A stretch of 28,239 nucleotides of DNA from Caryophanales bacterium UBA3668 (lineage in GTDB: Bacteria > Bacillota_I > Bacilli_A > RFN20 > CAG-826): assembly GCA_002373085.1 (NCBI GenBank), contig DFJP01000067.1, forward strand, positions 1 to 28,239, in the 5' to 3' direction. Below, piece by piece: positions 1 to 7,749 of the stretch. Within the stretch, counting starts at the first letter, position 1. Every line of letters starts with the position of its first letter. The notes under the pieces are model-generated. The model saw nothing but the letters and a program-made list of their open reading frames with translations. It was not told the DNA's origin and made no database searches. The position numbers and the translations under genes were made by a program.

Positions 1-53
1 CCTAATTGGTGGGTAGTCTCTACACTAGACCGTATAATCTAGTACTACGAATC
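1..53 (+). promoter_or_regulatory. Purine riboswitch aptamer, guanine-type, 5' truncated by window edge
   Basis: The 3' two thirds of a purine riboswitch aptamer can be read. The core junction J2/3 AGTCTCTAC lies at 15-23. The P3 stem pairs CTAGA (25-29) with TCTAG (38-42) around a CCGTATAA-like loop that resembles the family's CCGTAAA. J3/1 TACTACG (43-49) carries C at the position that reads the ligand, which in this family means guanine or hypoxanthine rather than adenine. The L2-like bases AATTGG are at 4-9. The 5' strand of P1 and part of P2 lie outside the window, so the full fold cannot be shown. It sits upstream of a nucleoside uptake operon, which fits control by purine supply. Confidence 0.85.
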
Positions 54-114
54 ATTTTTTTGTTTTTGTAGATTAATCAAACCGTTGCAATCACAAAAGA
101 ATTATGTAGAAGAG

Positions 115-138
115 ACTCCATGGATAATGGAGTTTTTT
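115..138 (+). terminator. Riboswitch expression-platform terminator
   Basis: A perfect 7-bp stem, ACTCCAT (115-121) with ATGGAGT (127-133), has a 5-base loop and runs into TTTTTT (133-138). This is an intrinsic terminator just before the Shine-Dalgarno AAGGAGGG (146-153). GTAG (106-109) and AGACT (113-117) can instead pair with CTAC (20-23) and AGTCT (15-19) of the aptamer core. That gives a plausible antiterminator when no ligand is bound, so ligand would switch the operon off (inference). Confidence 0.8.
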
Positions 139-162
139 GTTTTTTAAGGAGGGTATAAAAAA

Positions 163-1401
163 ATGACAAAAAAATTGCGAATGTTATTAGTTCCTGGCAT
201 GCTTGCAGGCTTTGCGTTAAGTGTTGCTGGATGCACAAATAGTGCTTCTCAATACGAACCAGGTACTCCAGTAAAAATTGGTCTTATCTGTTTACACAAC
301 AGTAGTTCTACTTACGATAAGAACTTCATCGATTCTTTAATGGTTGCAGTCAATAATCTCGGAGATAGAGTTAAAGCTACAGTTATTAAAACCGACGTCA
401 AAGAAGATAGAGCAGCTTTAGATGCCGCTAACGATTTAGTCAAACAAGGCTGCAATGTTATCTTTGCAGATTCATTTGGTCATGAACCATTCATCCTTGA
501 AGCTGCTAAAGATCATCCAGAAGTTCAATTCTGCCACGCAACTGGCACAAAAGCTAAAACTGAAAACGTGAGCAATTACCATAACGCATTTGCTTCTATC
601 TACGAAGGTAGATATTTAGCAGGCTACGCTGCTGGATTAAAACTTCAATCTATGATTGATGGTAATAAATTAGTTGCTAAAAACTATGATGATAAAGGAA
701 ACATCAAACTTGGATATGTTGGTGCTTATCCATACGCTGAAGTTGTTTCTGGATATACTGCTTGGTATTTAGGCGTTAAAGAAGTTGTTTCTAATGTTGT
801 TATGGATGTTACATTCACAAGTGAATGGTATGACTTTGAAGCTGAACAATCTGGTGCAAAAACATTAATCAATAGTGGTGCTGTTATTATTTCTCAACAC
901 GCAGATTCAATGGGTGCTCCAGGTGAATGCGAAAATAGTGGTGTCCCAAATGTTACATATAATGTATCCACTGCTGAACAATGCCCAAATACATATGTTG
1001 CTTATTCTAAAATCAACTGGGCTCCATATTATGAAGCAGTTGTTAACGCTATGTATGAAGATAGAGCAATCGAAGGCGAAGTTAATAATAACTACACCGG
1101 AACAATCGCTACTGGTTCTGTCCAATATGATTGTGCTAACCCAGAATATAAAGCAGCCTGTGAAATTATTAAAACCGAACTCGAAAACGGAACAAGAAAA
1201 GTCTTTGATTGTTCCAAATTCACAGTTGATGGAAAACATCTCACCACAAGACTTGCTGATGTTGATGATCTTGGTGACTATGCTCCTGAAACAGAAGCAA
1301 TCGTTACAAAAGATGGAATTACTTACTTCGATGAATCCGCTTTCCGTAGCGCTCCATATTTTGATATCGACATTGATGGAATTACAAAATTAAACGCGTA
1401 A
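163..1401 (+). CDS. BMP-family nucleoside-binding lipoprotein of ABC importer
   Basis: This 412-residue protein is the substrate-binding component of a nucleoside ABC importer, anchored on the outer face of the membrane. The N-terminus has a basic, hydrophobic signal and lipobox VAGC with the lipidated Cys at residue 24. The rest follows the Bmp/PnrA fold: a first strand (VKIGLI), the DKNF segment, FADSFGHEPF with HPEVQF, and a GYAAG stretch, all typical of BMP proteins such as PnrA, BmpA and NupN. Characterised members bind purine or general nucleosides; the exact ligand here is inferred, and the guanine riboswitch upstream supports a purine nucleoside. The start is firm: AAGGAGGG lies 9 bases before the ATG. 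ATPase and permease genes follow directly. Confidence 0.92.
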   Translation: MTKKLRMLLVPGMLAGFALSVAGCTNSASQYEPGTPVKIGLICLHNSSSTYDKNFIDSLMVAVNNLGDRVKATVIKTDVKEDRAALDAANDLVKQGCNVIFADSFGHEPFILEAAKDHPEVQFCHATGTKAKTENVSNYHNAFASIYEGRYLAGYAAGLKLQSMIDGNKLVAKNYDDKGNIKLGYVGAYPYAEVVSGYTAWYLGVKEVVSNVVMDVTFTSEWYDFEAEQSGAKTLINSGAVIISQHADSMGAPGECENSGVPNVTYNVSTAEQCPNTYVAYSKINWAPYYEAVVNAMYEDRAIEGEVNNNYTGTIATGSVQYDCANPEYKAACEIIKTELENGTRKVFDCSKFTVDGKHLTTRLADVDDLGDYAPETEAIVTKDGITYFDESAFRSAPYFDIDIDGITKLNA

Positions 1402-1406
1402 CTTAT

Positions 1407-1440
1407 AAGGGGTTGGCAGTACAACTGCCAGCCCTTTTCA
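1407..1440 (+). terminator. Strong intercistronic hairpin, partial terminator or RNA stabiliser
   Basis: AAGGGGTTGGCAGT (1407-1420) pairs with ACTGCCAGCCCTTT (1424-1437) over 14 pairs, two of them G-U, around an ACA triloop. The T-run is only four bases and partly inside the stem, so full termination is doubtful. Its place between a binding lipoprotein and its ATPase suits partial termination or 3' end protection, leaving more lipoprotein than ATPase (inference). Confidence 0.7.
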
Positions 1441-1450
1441 AATAACAAAA

Positions 1451-3178
1451 ATGGAAAAGATTAGATTTGAAAATATCACGAAAATATTTGGGGACGTTGT
1501 TGCAAATAACAACATATCTTTTTCTATAGAAAAGGGAGAAGTTATTTCTATCCTTGGAGAAAATGGTAGTGGTAAAACAACCTTGCTAAATGTTCTTGAC
1601 GGTATTTATCAACAAGACGAAGGAAGAATCTATATTGACGGTAATGAAGTTAATATCAAATCACCTAGAGATGCCTTTAGTTATGGGATTGGCATGGTGC
1701 ATCAACATTTCAAATTAGTGGAAGTATTAACCGCTACTGAAAATGTGGTTTTAGGTTTATCAAAAAAAGAGCAAAAAGCAATCTATGAAAAACTTGGCTT
1801 CATGAAAAATCAAAAACCAAAGTTTGATATTAAAGAATCCAAAATGACCATTGAGAAGATGTGTAAGAAATATGGATTCAACTTAGATTTAGATAAACAT
1901 GTCTATGACATGTCTGTTAGTGAAAAACAAACCTTAGAGATTATTAAGATTCTCTATCGTGGAGTAGACACATTAGTATTAGACGAACCAACTGCAGTTC
2001 TTACTCCTCAAGAAACAAAACACTTATTCAAAATCATAAAGAATATGAAAAATGATGGTAAAACCATCATTATCATTACTCATAAATTAAACGAAGTATT
2101 AGAAATCTCTGACCGTGTCGCAGTTTTAAGAAAAGGTGAATATGTTGAAACTGTAGACACTAAAAAGTGTAGTGAAAACAAACTCGCTGAACTAATGGTG
2201 GGTAAAAGAATCAATTTGAATATCAAAAGAAGTGATGTTCCTAATACTGGATTACGATTAGAGATTAAAAATCTCTCCGCTAAAAATGTTGAAGGTAGAG
2301 AAGTGATTAATGATATCTCATTCAATGTCTATGGAAGCGAAATACTTGGTATTGCAGGTATCTCTGGAAGCGGACAAAAAGAGTTACTAGAAACTATTGC
2401 AGGACTAAACAAAGAAACATCTGGAACGATTACTTTCTATAACCCAAAGAAAGATCAACCAGTCACTTTCTATCACAAAGACATAAAGCAAATTAGAGAA
2501 CTTGATAAGCAACATAAATTCCATTATAAAAACGGAAAACCATGTGATTTGGCTAAACTCACAAATAGAGAGATATCTAAGCTTGTTAAAGATGGCGAAA
2601 TCATCTTCTATGAAAACGAAGTTATCGATTTAAAAGGCAAGAAACCCATTGAAATTAGAAATTTAGGTATCAAATTATCATTTGTTCCTGAAGATAGACT
2701 AGGTATGGGATTAGTGGGTGATATGGATATCATCGATAACATGATGCTCAAATCCTATAACAAGGGTAAGGGTGCTTTTTTCCATCGTGAAAAACCTAAG
2801 GACCTAGCGGAGAAATTAGTTAAAGAGTTAGAAATTAAAACTCCAGATTTACACACTCAAGTAAGTAAGTTATCTGGCGGCAATATTCAAAAAATCTTAG
2901 TTGGAAGAGAAATCTCTTCTCGACCAAAAGTCTTAATGGCGGCCTACCCAGTAAGAGGTTTGGATATCAACTCTTCGTATTTGATTTACAAACTCCTTGA
3001 TGAGCAAAAGAAAACAGGTACCGCGATTATTTTTGTCGGCGAAGATTTAGATGTCTTGTTAGATTTATGTGATCGACTTTTGATTTTATCAAATGGTCGT
3101 ATAACTGGAATTGTTGATCCTCGAGTCACTCCAAAAGAAAAAGTTGGATTATTAATGACTAAGGGAATAGAAAACTAG
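1451..3178 (+). CDS. Nucleoside ABC transporter ATPase, two nucleotide-binding domains
   Basis: This 575-residue ATPase energises the nucleoside importer from the cytoplasmic side. Two ABC domains are present. The first has Walker A GENGSGKTT near residue 36, signature MSVSEKQ near 154 and Walker B VDTLVLDEPTA near 175. The second has the degenerate Walker A GISGSGQKE near 303, usual for this family, signature LSGGNIQK near 474 and a Walker B region reading VLMAAYPVRGLD. This matches the NupA/YufO and RbsA/MglA group. It is about 60 residues longer than usual, because of an insertion of roughly 65-80 residues after the second Walker A (about 325-405). No Shine-Dalgarno precedes the ATG; the bases before it are A-rich. 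The adjacent lipoprotein and two permeases settle the role. Confidence 0.92.
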   Translation: MEKIRFENITKIFGDVVANNNISFSIEKGEVISILGENGSGKTTLLNVLDGIYQQDEGRIYIDGNEVNIKSPRDAFSYGIGMVHQHFKLVEVLTATENVVLGLSKKEQKAIYEKLGFMKNQKPKFDIKESKMTIEKMCKKYGFNLDLDKHVYDMSVSEKQTLEIIKILYRGVDTLVLDEPTAVLTPQETKHLFKIIKNMKNDGKTIIIITHKLNEVLEISDRVAVLRKGEYVETVDTKKCSENKLAELMVGKRINLNIKRSDVPNTGLRLEIKNLSAKNVEGREVINDISFNVYGSEILGIAGISGSGQKELLETIAGLNKETSGTITFYNPKKDQPVTFYHKDIKQIRELDKQHKFHYKNGKPCDLAKLTNREISKLVKDGEIIFYENEVIDLKGKKPIEIRNLGIKLSFVPEDRLGMGLVGDMDIIDNMMLKSYNKGKGAFFHREKPKDLAEKLVKELEIKTPDLHTQVSKLSGGNIQKILVGREISSRPKVLMAAYPVRGLDINSSYLIYKLLDEQKKTGTAIIFVGEDLDVLLDLCDRLLILSNGRITGIVDPRVTPKEKVGLLMTKGIEN

Positions 3179-3187
3179 GAGGGAAAT

Positions 3188-4324
3188 ATGGAAAAAGTAA
3201 TGACAATGAATAAAAAGAAAACCCATAAGTTCCCGGTCTACGTAGTAAAAAGAATGGGACTCGCTAAATGGAAATATTGGCTTATTAGAATTATTGGGGT
3301 TTTAGTGGCCTTCTTAGTAGCGGGTATTACATGCGCAATTATCAAACCTGGTTCCTTTGGAACCTTCTATAAAGAACTATTTAGAGGTTGTTTTGATTTT
3401 TCTGATATTACAACCATCATTAACTTATTAGTTACTTTCTCCATCATTATGATGGTAGTTTTAGCCTTAATTCCTGCTTTCAAAATGAAATTCTGGAATA
3501 TTGGTGCTGAAGGACAAATCTTAGTGGGGTGTTTAGTAAGCGCTGGTATTGCTAAATTTATGCCAGCAGGAACACCTAACGCAGTTATTCTCATTATGTG
3601 CGCCGTAGGCGCAATGTTAGCAGGAGTTATCTGGTCAGTGATACCTGCTATCTTTAAAGCATTCTTAAACACCAATGAAACGTTATTCACTTTGATGCTT
3701 AATTACATCGCTACAATTTCATGTGCTTTAGCCATTTCCGCTTGGATTAAAAATGGTTCTCAAACTTTTGGAATGTTATCTCAAGGTACTTTCCCAAAGA
3801 TTTTGGGCAGTAGTGGAACAATCGTTATCGCTTTTGCAGTTATTACTTTTGTCATCATGTTCTTATATGTCACCAAGAGCAAACATGGTTACGAAGTGTC
3901 GGTTGTTGGTGAATCAATTAACACCGCTAGATACATCGGTATCAATGTTAAAAGAGTCATCATCAGAACGATGATTTTAAGTGGAGTTATATGTGGTTTA
4001 TTGGGTTTCTTGCTTGTTTGTAGCGTTCACAGATCCTTTAGCGACTCTCTTGTTGGAGGCAAAGGATTCACTGGTGTATTAATTGCGTGGCTTGGTCATT
4101 TTGATCCAATAGAAGCAGCATTTTATGCATTCTTATCAGCGGTATTTGAAAGAGGCACAACGACAGTTGCTTCAGCGATTAATGTTGCCTCCGCTCAATT
4201 TTCTGCAATATGTACTGGAATGTTTTTCTTTATCATCATTGCTTGTGAGTTTTTCTCAAGATATAAAATCAAAATTCATCATCACACTAAAGTGGAGGTA
4301 GAAAATAATGACTCATGTAATTAG
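3188..4324 (+). CDS. Nucleoside ABC transporter permease, first subunit
   Basis: This 378-residue integral membrane protein of the BPD_transp_2 family corresponds to NupB/YufP, one half of the channel of the nucleoside importer. Hydrophobic segments start near residue 30 (WLIRIIGVLVAFLVAGITC) and recur to the C-terminus. The family's GAEGQIL segment (FWNIGAEGQILVG) and the cytoplasmic run VVGESINTARYIGINV are clear. AGGAGGG (3177-3183) overlaps the stop of the ATPase gene and lies only 4 bases before ATG 3188. The Met codons at 3200 and 3206 are alternative starts. The 3' end overlaps the next permease gene by 17 bases, which suggests coupled translation. Confidence 0.92.
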   Translation: MEKVMTMNKKKTHKFPVYVVKRMGLAKWKYWLIRIIGVLVAFLVAGITCAIIKPGSFGTFYKELFRGCFDFSDITTIINLLVTFSIIMMVVLALIPAFKMKFWNIGAEGQILVGCLVSAGIAKFMPAGTPNAVILIMCAVGAMLAGVIWSVIPAIFKAFLNTNETLFTLMLNYIATISCALAISAWIKNGSQTFGMLSQGTFPKILGSSGTIVIAFAVITFVIMFLYVTKSKHGYEVSVVGESINTARYIGINVKRVIIRTMILSGVICGLLGFLLVCSVHRSFSDSLVGGKGFTGVLIAWLGHFDPIEAAFYAFLSAVFERGTTTVASAINVASAQFSAICTGMFFFIIIACEFFSRYKIKIHHHTKVEVENNDSCN

Positions 4325-5288
4325 CTTTTTAGCTTCAGCGATTAAATTTTCTACCGTTTTCCTTTTTGGAGCGACTGGAGAAATCATTAATCAAAAGTCT
4401 GGCCACTTAAATATGGGTACTCCTGGAATTATGTATCTAGGTGCTTTAGGAGGCATTCTTGGAGAAAGGATCTATATCGCCTCTATTGCTAGCGATGCTC
4501 CCCTTAACCCATTCATGATTGTTTTTATGCCAATAATCTTCTCCATGATCTTTGGAGCGATTGGCGGAGTTATATTTTCATTCTTTACCGTGACATTGCA
4601 TTGCAATCAAAACGTTACTGGTTTAACTTTAACCACCTTTGGTGTTGGTTTATCTTGCCTATTCATTGGAATGATGGATACATCAAGAATGGCGGAAGCT
4701 GGTTTAGCGTTACAGCACGCTTTTTCATGGTATTCAAACCTTGGGTGGTTTGGAGAAATATTCTTATCTCAATCTTGGTTCACATATCTAGGAATTGTGA
4801 TTGCGGTAGTAGCTGCAATTGTCATTAACAAAACTAGAGTTGGACTTAATCTTAGAGCAGTTGGAGAAAATGCTTCAGCCGCTGACGGAGCAGGAATTAA
4901 TGTTAATCGCTACCGCTATATAGCCACGATTATTGGCAGCTCAATAACCGGCATTGGTGGAGCATTCTATGAACTTGATAACGTTAAAGGAATGTTCAAT
5001 GTCGCTGATGGAATTGATGCTTTTGGTTGGTTAGCATTATGCATTGTTATCTTCTCCTTATGGAAACCACTTATCGCAATAGGGGCGTCTTTCCTATTTG
5101 CGTGTTTATCTATTTCGCCAACCTTCTTAGCTCCATATTTAGGTGGAGCACCTTATCTCACTTATGTGCTCAAAATGGCTCCGTATGTGGCCACGTTAAT
5201 AGTCTTGGTTATTGTTTCAATTCTGAACAATAAAAAGAATCAGCCACCAGCCAATTTGGGCGTCTCCTATTTCCGAGAAGATAGGTGA
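4308..5288 (+). CDS. Nucleoside ABC transporter permease, second subunit
   Basis: This 326-residue BPD_transp_2 membrane protein corresponds to NupC/YufQ and pairs with the preceding permease. Family features seen are GATGEIINQKSGHLNMGTPG near the N-terminus (usual form GxxGEIxxERSGVxNLGxEG), a run of hydrophobic helices, and the cytoplasmic segment LRAVGENASAADGAGINVNR. GGAGGT lies inside the 3' end of the upstream gene, about 10 bases before ATG 4308, so the two are probably translationally coupled. The gene ends in TGA, and a terminator follows within 15 bases, making this the last gene of the operon. Confidence 0.92.
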   Translation: MTHVISFLASAIKFSTVFLFGATGEIINQKSGHLNMGTPGIMYLGALGGILGERIYIASIASDAPLNPFMIVFMPIIFSMIFGAIGGVIFSFFTVTLHCNQNVTGLTLTTFGVGLSCLFIGMMDTSRMAEAGLALQHAFSWYSNLGWFGEIFLSQSWFTYLGIVIAVVAAIVINKTRVGLNLRAVGENASAADGAGINVNRYRYIATIIGSSITGIGGAFYELDNVKGMFNVADGIDAFGWLALCIVIFSLWKPLIAIGASFLFACLSISPTFLAPYLGGAPYLTYVLKMAPYVATLIVLVIVSILNNKKNQPPANLGVSYFREDR

Positions 5289-5301
5289 TGTAATTTATCT
5301 C

Positions 5302-5338
5302 ACTAGTATCAAAAACTGGCTTTTTGCTAGTAATTTTT
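5302..5338 (+). terminator. Terminator of the nucleoside importer operon
   Basis: ACTAG (5302-5306) pairs with CTAGT (5327-5331), and CAAAAA (5310-5315) pairs with TTTTTG (5321-5326), leaving a 3-base bulge and a short loop. AATTTTT follows. It lies right after the second permease stop and separates this operon from the salvage operon. Confidence 0.7.
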
Positions 5339-5346
5339 GTTATTTT

Positions 5347-5382
5347 TTGACGATTTTTGGCAATAAAAAATTTTCTTAAAAT
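5347..5382 (+). promoter_or_regulatory. Possible promoter of the salvage operon (weak)
   Basis: TTGACG (5347-5352) is a good -35 match, but no clear -10 sits at the standard distance. TAAAAT (5377-5382) is 24 bases downstream, which is too far for a normal sigma-70 promoter. A promoter is expected somewhere between 5339 and 5425, since a terminator precedes and a structured leader follows. The exact elements are uncertain. Confidence 0.3.
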
Positions 5383-5427
5383 AATTGTTGTCTAGTATCG
5401 CTAAGTTTGATAAATTAGTTGTAAGTC

Positions 5428-5499
5428 AGGGGCAAAAACATGATATCGTTGCATTTAAAAAAGTTACAGTTCATCCCATTCTGGAAGAGAACTGCCCCT
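5428..5499 (+). promoter_or_regulatory. Structured leader RNA of unrecognised type before uracil permease
   Basis: AGGGGC (5428-5433) can pair with GCCCCT (5494-5499). AGTTC (5468-5472) pairs with GAACT (5489-5493), so the two 3' strands abut and the helices could stack. The segment 5434-5467 between them is A/T-rich and contains the palindrome GATATC. It stands 36 bases before an intrinsic terminator in the leader of a nucleobase permease operon, the usual arrangement of an aptamer and expression platform. I could not match it to the purine, PRPP, preQ1 or PyrR-binding consensus. Regulation by a nucleobase or PRPP is only an inference. Confidence 0.45.
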
Positions 5500-5534
5500 T
5501 CCAAAAGCGACCTTATCCCTTGTTCCCTAGAAAT

Positions 5535-5564
5535 TACCCGTCCTTAGTGTCGGGTATTTTTTTT
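5535..5564 (+). terminator. Leader attenuator-like terminator before uracil permease
   Basis: TACCCG (5535-5540) pairs with CGGGTA (5551-5556) around a 10-base loop and runs into eight T (5557-5564). It lies between the structured leader element and the Shine-Dalgarno GGAGGT (5571-5576), so it must be bypassed for the operon to be expressed. I found no clear antiterminator partner for TACCCG. Confidence 0.75.
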
Positions 5565-5583
5565 ATGTTTGGAGGTCGAACTT

Positions 5584-7080
5584 ATGTCAAAGACAAATAT
5601 TGTCTACAACGTTGAAGACAAGCCAAGTTGGGGTAAAACAATTGTATTCGCTTTACAACAACTCCTTGCCATCTTAGCCGCGACGATCGCGGTTCCAGCA
5701 ATCATCGGTCACGGGATGAGTGCTTCAGCAGCTTTATTCGGTGCTGGTATTGGTACGCTGGTCTACTTAATCTTTACCAAATTCAAGAGTCCTGTTTTCT
5801 TAGGAAGCTCATTCGCATTCATTGGTTCAATGCTTGCTGCTTTCTCTGGTGCAGTTAGCGCTGCTGCAGGATATATTGGATTAATTGTTGGAGCAGGATG
5901 CGCTGGACTTGTTTATGTCATCATTGCTTTAATCGTTAAATTTGTTGGAACAAACTGGATTAGCAAATTAATGCCAGCAATTGTTATTGGTCCAACAGTG
6001 GCGATTATTGGATTATCTTTAGCAGGTAATGCAGTCGGTGATTTACTTTCTGGATCATTCCAACACGCTGTTACAACTGAAGTCAGTGGATTTGTTGAAT
6101 CATTAGATAATCTCACTCTTCTTGGTACAGCCACACCAGTTGATGGTGGATTCTACGCTACTTATGAAGTCACTGAAAGTGTCGTAAGCACAAATACTTG
6201 GGTTGCTTTCACTTGTGGCTTAGTTACTTTATTTACGACAATTGCCTTCTCCGTTTACGGAAAGAAAATGATTAAAATGATTCCATTTATCTTCGGTATC
6301 TTAGCAGGCTACGCAGTTGCTGCTATCTTCACTGGTATTGGATATCTTGCTTCTAACGACGCACTTAAAGTTATCGACTTCACAAAGTTTGTTAATATGG
6401 AATGGTTACCAAAATTCACATTTGTTGAAGCATTTAACGGATTTAAAGACTTTGCGGGTCCTGGTGATTTCTTCTCATACTTTGGAACAATCGTCGTTGC
6501 TTATGTTCCAGTAGCATTCGTTGTCTTTGCAGAACATATTGCAGACCACAGAAACTTAGGTTCTATCATCGATAGAGACTTATTAAAAGATCCAGGTTTA
6601 CATAGAACATTACTCGGTGATGGAGTTGGTTCATTTGCTGGAGCATTCTTTGGCGGATGTCCAAATACCACCTATGGTGAATCAGTTGGAACAGTTGCGA
6701 TTAGTGGAAACGCTTCTATTAGAACAATCTTTGTTACCGCTGTTATGGCGCTTGTGTTAGCCTTTGTTGCTCCTTTCTCTACATTCTTATCAACAATCCC
6801 ATCCTGTGTTATGGGTGGTGTCTGTATTGCCTTATACGGATTCATCGCTGTCTCAGGATTAAAGATGATTCAAAGTGTTGACCTTGGAGACAACAAAAAC
6901 TTATTTGTTGTATCTGTTATCTTGATTGCTGGAATTGGTGGTTTACAATTAACTATAGGAAAGGTCACTCTTACTTCAGTAGCGTGTGCCTTAATCCTCG
7001 GCATTCTCGTCAACACCATTGTTCACATCAAAAAAGATAAAAAAGCGATTGAGAACACTCAAGAGCAGAAAGAAGAATAG
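5584..7080 (+). CDS. uraA: Uracil permease, NCS2 family
   Basis: This 498-residue membrane transporter imports uracil, probably by proton symport as in UraA/PyrP. The NCS2 core is clear near residues 312-380: AEHIADHRNLGSIIDRDLL, then DPGLHRTLLGDG and PNTTYGESVGTVAISG, closest in wording to Bacillus uracil permeases. About 14 hydrophobic segments are expected. It is roughly 60 residues longer than UraA. Part of this is a polar stretch near residues 155-205 that probably forms a long extracellular loop. The start is taken at ATG 5584, 7 bases after GGAGGT (5571-5576); the frame is open upstream to a TTG inside the ribosome-binding site, which is not a plausible start. upp two bases downstream supports uracil rather than xanthine. 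Confidence 0.9.
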   Translation: MSKTNIVYNVEDKPSWGKTIVFALQQLLAILAATIAVPAIIGHGMSASAALFGAGIGTLVYLIFTKFKSPVFLGSSFAFIGSMLAAFSGAVSAAAGYIGLIVGAGCAGLVYVIIALIVKFVGTNWISKLMPAIVIGPTVAIIGLSLAGNAVGDLLSGSFQHAVTTEVSGFVESLDNLTLLGTATPVDGGFYATYEVTESVVSTNTWVAFTCGLVTLFTTIAFSVYGKKMIKMIPFIFGILAGYAVAAIFTGIGYLASNDALKVIDFTKFVNMEWLPKFTFVEAFNGFKDFAGPGDFFSYFGTIVVAYVPVAFVVFAEHIADHRNLGSIIDRDLLKDPGLHRTLLGDGVGSFAGAFFGGCPNTTYGESVGTVAISGNASIRTIFVTAVMALVLAFVAPFSTFLSTIPSCVMGGVCIALYGFIAVSGLKMIQSVDLGDNKNLFVVSVILIAGIGGLQLTIGKVTLTSVACALILGILVNTIVHIKKDKKAIENTQEQKEE

Positions 7081-7082
7081 TT

Positions 7083-7745
7083 ATGAAGATTGATGTCAGT
7101 CAATACAAAAATGTCGTAGTCTTAGACCACCCATTACTCAAACATAAAATTACTCAATTAAGAGATAAAAACACTGGTACTAACCAATTTAAATTGTTGG
7201 TTAAAGAAGTGGCAATCTTAGAAGGATATGAAGCATTAAGACATATCCAAACTCATGATGTTGAGATTGAAACTCCAATTGAAAAAACAAGTCAACCAGT
7301 CGTTAATCGTAAATCATTATGCTTTGTTCCTATTCTTAGAGCAGGATTAGGAATGGCAGATGGAATGCTTGAACTTGTTCCAGGTGCAACTTGTGGACAT
7401 ATCGGTTTATATCGTGACGAAGTCACTAAAGAACCAGTTGAATATTACTGCAAATTACCTGCAGACATTGATACATACGATGTTTACTTAATCGATCCAA
7501 TGCTCGCTACCGGGGGTAGCGCAATTGATGCGGTTAAGATGCTTAAAAAGCATGGTGCAAAGAAAATTACCTTTATTTGCATCATTGCCGCTCCAGAAGG
7601 AGTTAAAGCTTTCTCAGAAAAATACCCAGATATTCCTTTATATGTAGGCGCGCTCGATAGAGAATTAAATGAGAACGCGTACATATGCCCAGGCCTAGGC
7701 GATTGTGGCGATAGAGTGTTTGGAACAGTGAAAGGGGCTAAATAA
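7083..7745 (+). CDS. upp: Uracil phosphoribosyltransferase
   Basis: This cytoplasmic enzyme of 220 residues converts uracil and PRPP to UMP and pyrophosphate. The type I PRT fold shows the PRPP-binding loop LIDPMLATGGSA near residues 135-147 and the uracil-binding C-terminal segment ICPGLGDCGDRVFGT near 202-216. The N-terminal region (VVVLDHPLLKHKITQLRD) and FVPILRAGLGMADGM are also standard for UPRTase. The ATG lies 2 bases after the permease stop; the upstream A/G-rich stretch gives only a weak Shine-Dalgarno, so translation is probably coupled. Position directly behind the uracil permease fits uptake and trapping of uracil. Confidence 0.97.
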   Translation: MKIDVSQYKNVVVLDHPLLKHKITQLRDKNTGTNQFKLLVKEVAILEGYEALRHIQTHDVEIETPIEKTSQPVVNRKSLCFVPILRAGLGMADGMLELVPGATCGHIGLYRDEVTKEPVEYYCKLPADIDTYDVYLIDPMLATGGSAIDAVKMLKKHGAKKITFICIIAAPEGVKAFSEKYPDIPLYVGALDRELNENAYICPGLGDCGDRVFGTVKGAK

Positions 7746-7749
7746 TATT

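Noticed and set aside
875..1393. Overlapping open frame inside the BMP lipoprotein gene (and similar frames inside other genes)
   Set aside because: It lies wholly within a well-supported gene, has no ribosome-binding site and its translation resembles no protein family.
5467..5494. PyrR-binding hairpin in the uracil permease leader
   Set aside because: The hairpin loop lacks the AGAGAGG-type consensus of PyrR sites; only a vague purine-rich similarity is present.
5428..5499. A second purine riboswitch in the uracil permease leader, suggested by GATATC resembling the L2 loop
   Set aside because: No TCTAC core junction, no CCGTAAA-like loop, and the helix order does not match the three-way junction.
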